From the NCBI GenBank assembly GCA_022925895.1, contig JAKSYS010000029.1, forward strand, positions 62,001-126,000: a stretch of DNA of 64,000 bases, given 5' to 3'. Positions 56,851 through 64,000 of this stretch are shown here, piece by piece. Source of the stretch: Fragilaria crotonensis. Lineage: Eukaryota; Bacillariophyta; Fragilariophyceae; Fragilariales; Fragilariaceae. Within the stretch, counting starts at the first letter, position 1. Each line of letters begins with the position of its first letter. The position numbers and the translations under genes are program-made. The notes under the pieces were generated by a model that worked only from the letters and a program-made list of their open reading frames with translations, had not been told where the DNA came from and searched no databases.

Positions 56851-57743
56851 TTTCAATCACGAACCTACGATGATGTCAAGAATAAAAGTCTACAGAGACG
56901 TTTGTGTCGAGAAGCAAGATGAAGTCCACAAGGAACGCTATTTTGAAAAAACCTCCCTTAATTCAGGGGAATACACTGAATAAAGGGAGGGTGGGTCAAT
57001 ATCCGGTATGTTGAAAAAATTAACACAATAACATCAACACTTGGCTGGCTCATGCAAAATGAATGGGTCATCAAAGTTCACGAGTTTGTTTCCTTGAGGC
57101 CTGCCCCAGTTCATAGCCTGCCTGTGTTATTACCTTGAGGATTGAGGAAGATCATGAGTAAGGCCACGGGGAGTACAATCCTAACCCCCCCCCCCCCAAC
57201 AAAAAGTGATCCCATCACGGCCCTTTCTTTGCCTTTTGTGCTGATGAACACTGGAACAGTGAGTTCTGCACACCAGCCGGGTATGTATGACATCAAGAAT
57301 TTGCTTCCAATGGTGTCCAAAATATGAGCGATGATGTGCAAGTTGCCTTCTCACCTTCCTGCGTCAGGGAAGGCAAATTCTTGGTTTCCACGTATTTATT
57401 TTCATTCATTTGTAAACACTTCAATGGAAAATTCAAGCAGAACTTCTCAGTCTATATTAAGAAATTTTCTAAACATTGTTTTTAATGCAAAAACATACTA
57501 AGGAAGTTTGTCAATAACTCTTAACACATGCTATGCGCCATCTATCATTTTCGAACGTTCATGGGCAAAATTCTCTGGGTGTCCTCGCAATTACACTGTT
57601 ATGACTACTGTGTACTGTACCACTCTTCAATGTAGTCATGTTGTCATCATCATCGGTCTCATCTGTTCCATGTTGCTGCTGCCCTCCATCATCTGCATGT
57701 GCCACCAGCAGCGATTCACAATTAAAGTCATTATAGACAATAG
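56851..57743. other. Intergenic with a C homopolymer
   Basis: About 890 bp. A run of 13 C lies at 57185-57197. The rest is AT-rich with short frames only. Confidence 0.5.
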
Positions 57744-58832
57744 TCAGTCGTTGCCTGGTTGTAGCTGCATCATTTCTCCAAGCTCATCGTTGTTCTGTTG
57801 TCGCGTGTTCACTTTTTTATACTTCCGTTTCATTTCCTCCAAGATCATCTTGTCAAACAGCCTTCCATTGTCTCTCCTGTCTCGAAATACATTGATCATC
57901 AAAGTATTGAAGTGCTCCATTCCTTCTGCCGACCAACTTCTCTTCTTACCCTGACTTGCTGCAGTGGTGTACCGCGATTCAAATCTTGCCGCGTCAACTT
58001 GTTCAAGATTTCTTGGTTGTCCATACTCCTCTACCCTCCACTCATGGTCCCACTTCCTCCCATACGTCTCCATGCAAAGCACCAGCGAGGCTTCATCTGT
58101 ACAGGTACACCATTCACTGAAAGGCCTTGTGATCCAATTCTCCTTATATAACCACCGCTTTTATTTTGTGTCCAAGGAATCAATATATGCATCAATGGTA
58201 ATGTCACTTCTCATCCCTGCAATGCTCTCCAATTGAAATTATCCACATGCTACCTCTAGTATCTTATCTGTGGTGTGTTGAAGGATACAATCTCTGCTAG
58301 AACAGGTAGTTGTAATCTCGAACCTTAACGCCCAGATCCTTCCTTGCTTTTGACTACGTTCTTAATGGTTCTGATCACATTGTTTCTGTGCATCTTGATT
58401 GCCTTGTGCACCAAGAGCGTTGAACTCTCCCACCATCCCTCCACTTCCTCTTCTGCTATCTCAAGTGCTGCCGCAATTGTTTGACAAATCGATTGGGGAT
58501 TGTTGCTGAAATCAAGGTCACCATGCAAAGAGGCAAACTTCTGCTTCGGGAATTATATGTTCCTTCATGCACCACTTGTTGTGCATGAAGGCTGTGCTGG
58601 CCCTTGCCAGCCTTGTGCCATGTTGCATAGTCGGATCACCAGTGTTGCCTCCTGCTCTTTCTGCCGGTGCATCTTGATTACTAGCTGCTGCATTATTAGT
58701 AGCAGCCACATCTAAAAATGTTCCGTTTAGGTTCGCCGTAACTGGTCGCCCTCTTTGTGGAGCTGTGGCCAGCAATTGGCCGGCAATCCTTCCACTTCCT
58801 CCTTGTCCTGCAACTGCTGCTGGTTCCGTCAA
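57744..58832 (-). pseudogene. Broken gene of unknown family
   Basis: Reading the minus strand from 58832, three coding blocks follow in order: a Gly/Ala-rich block ending HNKWCMKEHI; a block with KFASLHGDLDFSNNPQS then WWESSTLLVHKAIKMHRNNVIRTIK (58528-58325); and METYGRKWDHEWRVEEYG then GKKRSWSAEGMEHFNTLMINVFRDRR (58082-57744). A one-base shift near 58545 and a stop near 58168 separate them. The blocks look like one former protein with a helical DNA-binding style. Such proteins often belong to mobile elements, but I cannot name the family. Confidence 0.45.
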
Positions 58833-59300
58833 CCTGTTAAGGTTAGCACCAGTAACGGGTCAGCACTGCTGCAAAGCAGAGGCCAATTGACCAGAAGTCA
58901 TTCCACCTCCGCCACTCCTACCTGCCGTCGCACGTGCCCTAGTGTTTTGCAACTCAACATTTCCTCCACGTCCTGCAACTGCTGCTGCTCGTCCTGTCAT
59001 TCTGGTTTGGTTAGCACCCATAACGGGTCCGCGCTGCTGCAAAGCAAAGGCCAATTGACCAGAAGTCATTCCACCACCACCGTCTTTTTCTACCTGCTGC
59101 TACTATGCATGCTCTAGTGTTTGGCGACTCGACGTTTCCTCTACGTCCCACAACAGCTGCTGGTGCTGGTGCTGTTGTCCTGTTGAGGTTAGCGCCAGAA
59201 ATGGGCCCGCGCTGCTGCGAAGCAGAAGCCAATTGGCCAGTGGACATTCCACCACGACGACCTCCTATATTCGCTGCCGTTTGCGCCCTAGTGACTCAAA
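58768..59300 (-). repeat. Coding tandem repeat of about 170-180 bp
   Basis: The mark CCAATTGRCC recurs at 58883, 59051 and 59229 (spacing 168 and 178 bp), with a weaker copy at 58768. On the minus strand each unit encodes about 57 residues of the type GQLAxAxQQRGPVxGANxNR, then a Gly/Ala stretch and NTRA. It joins the N-terminal side of the broken gene at 57744-58832, so it was probably its repeat domain. Confidence 0.7.
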
Positions 59301-59715
59301 ACGATGCCTCTCATTTTCTCCTGAGGCTCGTGCTGTGCGTGCTCTTGTGCTGCGTGACTCGTCGGGATGCCTCTCTGTGTCTGCTCCCCGCCTTCTTTCA
59401 CCACGGGGCGAACGAGTCGCATCAACACTAGGACTTCCTTGTGCATGAGCCTCTGCTCCGCCTGCAGTATCAGAGGGAGCAATAGGATTTGCTGCCGCTG
59501 GCGGTCGTGCAGCTCTTGGCGCTGCTCCACCTCGACCAGCAAGACGATTCTAACGTTGTAGTCCAACATTGCAACCTTGTCCTGCCGACAATGCCGATTG
59601 TCCAGCCCTTGTCACTCTTGATTCACCCACTGTGGCAGTAGTTTTTGACTCCATAGTCAACAACTATCAACAAGTGAAAGCACAACAAACAAATGTCACA
59701 AGAATCCTCACCTTG
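59301..59715. other. No firm gene; GC-rich then AT-rich
   Basis: A minus-strand frame at 59569-59288 encodes a Leu/Gln-rich peptide that may be the start of the broken gene with tandem repeats. No other feature seen. Confidence 0.35.
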
Positions 59716-61115
59716 AGCTATATGGCAGAAGGCAGGTTTCAGTGTCACAAACAAATCAGACAAAGCTATATGGCAGACCCTATCTTTGTGATTTTGTTGT
59801 GCTATGTCAATTTTCACTTTGTCTTGTCTTGTACTACCTCAGGCAACAAATGATTGACAAAATTGCTATACTGCCCACTTCACAAAGTCTGGTGTGGAGG
59901 GTAGATACTTTTGTGATGTAAACTACTTTTTTCAAAAGGAATTTTTAAAACGCACACTTCTATTGCAAAAGGTGTTGGAATATGAATATGTACTATATAT
60001 ATTCAATGTATATCCTACATCACGTTTTCAAAATTAGTATTCGTATATCGAGGTTATATATCTATATATTGCAGAATATATGCACGGTTGGTTTATTCAT
60101 ATTTGAAGTCAGGAGGGAACTCATTTGCTTGCCAAGTACCATTACTTACTATAGTATGGGATGTAGGAGCTGGAGTTCAACAACTCTGAAAGGTCATTTG
60201 TGTACTACTTGCTTACACACCACTTGCCAAGTAGCGTCATTTCTCAAGCATAGAAGTATTACTAATTTTCAAAGTAAGTATTTGTTCATTTAAGTTGTTT
60301 ATCTATATGTTTCTGGATGATACTCATGTATGCTTACCAAATAGCATTACTAGCTAACTATATACTTTGGGATGTAGTTGGAGTTGTACATTTCACAAAA
60401 GGTCTTTGTGTACTTTTCAAAATAAGTATTTGCTTATTCATGTTATTTATTTATATGCATATTGCCGAATGTATAAACGTAGAGGAGTATATACATACTC
60501 GAAGTCAAGCGCAGTATGGGATGTAGAAGTTTTCCTAAGTTGACATTTATTTATGTCAATTATTACGAGCTTTGGCGACGCAGTCCTTTTCAAATGCTCC
60601 ACACCTAGGTGGGACATTTGATTAGGACATTTCAATGCCGTAGATACAGAATGCAGTATACATGTGAATGCTATCAAACTCTCCTAAGTAACAATTATTC
60701 TACACGCCACAATACGTACATTTTTAATAATTGAATCGCCGTTTGGTCTGTGTACGTTATTTCACAGTAGACAATGTACTATGATGTGGTCTCACTGAAA
60801 GAACATCATGTCACAACATCAGAATCTTACCAAAACCACCACAAGTACATGAAAATTGCACTTCATACAAACAACAACAACATTTAACCTGATCTGCACT
60901 TACCATGAAACAAAGTTAGTACTTCTGTTGCAACAATTGTCAATCTTCCTTGCACAAACAATATTTTGATTGTCTGTCCTTGTCAAAACTGCCATATAGC
61001 TTTTGGGACAAGGAACAAACCATCTGACCCCCCCCTGACATCTTGTGTTGCCTTTGCTGCCTGTGTGAGTGATACTGATTTAGGCTGCAATTCACGACCT
61101 GCCTGCCATATAGCT
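59716..61115. repeat. Inverted-repeat block of about 1.4 kb, possible miniature element
   Basis: The 13-mer AGCTATATGGCAG occurs at 59716-59728 and 59764-59776 and, inverted, at 60989-61001 and 61103-61115. The outer pair is embedded in wider similar arms (CAC or CACC before, GGCAGGT after). The interior is AT-rich and holds a degenerate tandem repeat (GGGATGTAG at 60158, 60369 and 60518). No gene. It may be a foldback or MITE-like element; no target duplication was identified. Confidence 0.5.
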
Positions 61116-61121
61116 TGAAAG

Positions 61122-63275
61122 GTGATTGTCATGATTCACAACGTCGTCGACAACGAGGATCGGTTGGCAACTTTACGTCGCACTTCCATCTGTAAATCAA
61201 GTGTACTCAACCTTGGACAGAATCCAATGTTTGTGGGACAAACACCGGACGATACGAGGCGATCTGAGCAGAATTGTTTTTCGTTGCATGAGAGGATCTT
61301 GTCGGTCATCTTGAAGTGTGTTCCCCTTCGGGGCGGTTTCGGACGCGAACGAGGTTTGTGGAATGTTGATTCCGATGTGTGATGGCAAAGACAAGGGGAA
61401 ATTGGGAGGAGGGAATGTACCGGGGGACGAGGCAAGCATTTATGGGATGCCATTGCAGTGGGTTGAGTTCGGCCTGTGCCGCGATGTCTACCCCATTGAT
61501 CGTCTCCACTCTCTAAATGATGTGTTCACACGTTGTGGGATAAGCTACCACCTATCCGAGTTCATGCTGATGGACGTCATCCTCAACCGCCGCTTGTTGC
61601 AACGGGAGGGGGTGGTGGATCACCTACCACCACCTCTGTGCACAATCCCGATGATGTGGTGATGGCGACGGCATGTGATGCCATGTTGAGGACCTATTTG
61701 ATGACGCGGACTACAAGTACAGAACAATGATAGCATTTCTTCCCGGAGCCGGCGTGTTCTACTGTGCTCTAGAGAGGAGGCTCGGTATTCGTGGAGTTGG
61801 CAGCGGGGCACTGATCCAAGTGGATAGGAGATGGTTGCGTTTGTGGGAGGATGTTGACGCACCTCCAACCGCCAGGCGATTTTCATTCGGTCACGACGGG
61901 TAGGTCAAACACTTTGCCTGTGAGTCTACCGGCGGACTTCCATCATCCCATCACATTTTCGCGTGGAGGGTGACGAGTAGCAATCTCCGTATTGCGAGGA
62001 ATCTGTTTGTCCCACGAGCCAGCCTGTGTGCTCACAGCGATGGGCCACGTCCGCCGCAAGATTTCTTTGGTGGGAGCCACTTCGGTGCTTGACCAGCTGC
62101 CGATCGTGGCCATGAGTTTAACAAGCAACTGGGGAGGTCAGCTTCAGCCAGGGTTGGTGGACGCCACTAGTATGCAGCGGGTTGTCTCCACTTCCAGATT
62201 CCAGAGGACTGTCTTGTTGTTGATTGCATTGAATCACCGCATGTTGACGTCGCGCCGATCGGTTCGTGCACGGCGAGCAAGTCTGTCGTGATGGTCCGCA
62301 ACATCGGTGACGAACTGACGTTGGCTCACAATTTACGCACCATCACCATGCACAACTCGCTCGTTTGACGTGCGGCGCCGGTGGTGACTGCAAGATCACA
62401 TAAGGATGATGTCGGGACGATGCAACCCATTTGGACCAGCAGGGTACTACTTGATGGGATCATGATGTCTGAGTGCGCTGCAAACTCAAAGGTAATACCA
62501 GCGAGGATGTTCCAAACTTTGTGCATTCCCTGGCAAGAATTGGTGGCGCAGCTTTCCCTGATGTTCTGGCTGTGATTTAGGATACTGAGTCGGATGCTGG
62601 TGCACTTCATTGCACTGCAATGTCCGGTGATGGTGGTGGTTATCGTGTAGGCCACTCAGTCGACATGTCCATTGACTTGGCAAATGCGTCACACTGTGGT
62701 GTCCATGATGCCTCCAAGGGCTTCAGCGTCTGGACCAAAGTGACGCCGGGTCTTGCCTCCAACTTGCACTTAATCATGCCCAATCTCCATGGCATTTCCG
62801 TCAGCGGTAAAATATTCAACGGTGTCGCCATCAAACTACGCCACGGCATGGCGATCAGCTGGGATGGTCAGGTGATCAGGCATTGAACTTCCCTGTCCGG
62901 ATGGACCCAAGAAGGGAAGCGTCATTGGACAGGGAACACGCAATCATCTCTACGGTACGTTCAAAGCGGCAAAGGAACATATCGTTCGCTCAGGCTGACG
63001 TGCCAAGGCGGCACTTTCCTCATGAACGCACAGCCGGGTGCGGTGCCGCTCCCTATACCGGTTCTGTGGCGCAGGAGAGGGATGGGCATCATGTCGATGA
63101 GGTGACTAGTATCAACGTTCTCGAGGCATCCTTTAACCCTCGGATTGAGGATGCAGATCCAGATTCTTCCCCACCACCCAAGGATAGAAACCTGATCACT
63201 TCTTGGATGAATTTCTATTGCTTCTTAAGGAAATGGAATCCTGAGGAGAGCGAAGTCAAGATTGGGAGTTGCTGA
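61122..63275 (+). pseudogene. Decayed plus-strand coding block, unknown family
   Basis: Frames at 61122-61382, 61318-61662, 61740-61900, 61992-62291, 62620-62886 and 62883-63275 follow one another on the plus strand with coding-like composition. The clearest segment is near 62750-62880: SNLHLIMPNLHGISV, then NGVAIKLRHGMAISWDGQVIRH. Frame shifts and stops lie between them, for example the stop after VIRH at 62884-62886. They look like the remains of one protein of perhaps 700 residues. I do not recognise it; membership of a repeat family is a guess. Confidence 0.4.
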
Positions 63276-64000
63276 TCCACTTGGTAATGATCAAAGTGCA
63301 TTGGCACGAGCCGCGTTGCTGATGGATGAGAACACCACATATTCCATTCCAAGGAAGAAGCGGAGGTCCTGAGTGCCTCTGCTAATTATTGTAGATGTTT
63401 ATTGTTGACTAGTACTATCTTCTGTTTCTTCATTATACGCATACACTATTTGGGTGGCCTCATAAAAGTTGGATGCCCATTGATGTTTATCATTTGCACC
63501 AAGGACACTTCCATCAGCGGGATTACTGACCAGGACAAAGCATGAAGTGACAAGCGCTGTTGCTGGTACAGTGTAACGCCTCTGTTGAACAACCAATCCC
63601 TGAAGAAGATGGACTCACAACCAGTTGGCTGGCCACAGCTTTGGACCACACGGTCAAACGTGTCGGGCATTGTTTTGTTAACTTCTATCCGTACCACAGA
63701 CTCAATTGTATCATATCTAAAGGAAGCCCTCATTGGGACAGAAATGCCCAGAAGGGCAGCATGTTGATCGTCTTAATTAGTTTTGAAAATTATGGACGTC
63801 TCTTGTGTATCCATACTTGTACTGCACTACTGACGTCTTATGGCATGGTACAAATTGCAACGTTCCAATGCATACAGTAGGACAGTAAGTGTTAGCATAG
63901 AAAACAGTAAGCCTGACGCAATCTTAACAGTCCCAACAAATTGTTACTAGTACCTACTAGTAGGCACTACTCGAATTGAGCGATTTGCCATGTTCCCGAT
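63276..64000. other. Intergenic to window end, no gene seen
   Basis: About 725 bp, AT-rich. A minus-strand frame of 95 codons (63733-63446) has no recognisable feature. Confidence 0.4.

Noticed and set aside
1-64000. CRISPR array, tRNA or rRNA genes
   Set aside because: No regularly spaced repeats and no cloverleaf or rRNA core sequence noticed. A tRNA scan could still find a tRNA missed by eye.

Overview
The window looks like a nuclear segment of a diatom or a close photosynthetic stramenopile. The evidence is: short phase-preserving introns of 64-82 bp in compact genes; a DEAD-box helicase whose N-terminus is a signal peptide followed by an AAF motif of the kind used for import into diatom complex plastids; secreted proteins with Ser/Pro-rich spacers; and Copia elements with the DSHADT-type protease seen in diatom Copia lineages. 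No genus can be named from the sequence alone.

Layout. 1-22.5 kb is mostly host gene space. It holds two tandem paralogous single-pass membrane proteins (56-1454, 2208-3959), an acidic hypothetical protein (4127-5053, minus), an LCAT-like lipase (5985-7355), a three-exon Gfo/Idh/MocA oxidoreductase (7774-9037, minus), a gene-poor stretch with a ~245-bp tandem repeat (9.0-12.0 kb), a plastid-type DEAD-box helicase (12028-14495), a mitochondrial ClpB/Hsp78 chaperone (14620-17197, minus), a PX-domain protein (18118-21558) and a PEX2-type peroxin (21600-22481, minus). Splice junctions were placed by eye from GT/AG sites that keep the reading frame.

22.5-39.3 kb is a pile of nested mobile elements filling the divergent promoter gap between PEX2 and an aspartyl/asparaginyl beta-hydroxylase gene (39360-40880). 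A PIF/Harbinger-like element (30-bp inverted ends, TGA duplication) was split by an intact hAT transposon (8-bp duplication ATTTTGGA). Twenty-two bases further on, a Copia element with 109-bp LTRs (duplication CATGA) holds a second Copia element whose LTRs look identical, lodged in the purine tract of the first. About 16 kb was added to a gap that was probably near 0.7 kb.

40.9-64 kb contains one more likely host gene (41113-42708, minus), then accessory DNA: a 570-bp non-autonomous hAT element with perfect ends, a Crypton-like tyrosine recombinase with a C-terminal zinc-binding domain (44861-47683, minus), a recent Ty3/Gypsy element (49325-54556, duplication ACAGT), a decayed piggyBac-like transposase (about 54960-56850, minus), a broken gene with a ~175-bp tandem repeat (about 57.7-59.3 kb), a ~1.4-kb inverted-repeat block (59.7-61.1 kb) and a decayed plus-strand coding block (61.1-63.3 kb). 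Intergenic DNA throughout is strongly enriched in GTAC-containing palindromic words.

The host genes do not form one pathway. They serve organelle housekeeping (plastid RNA helicase, mitochondrial disaggregase, peroxisome import, endosomal sorting), lipid metabolism and the cell surface. No CRISPR array, rRNA or tRNA gene was seen.
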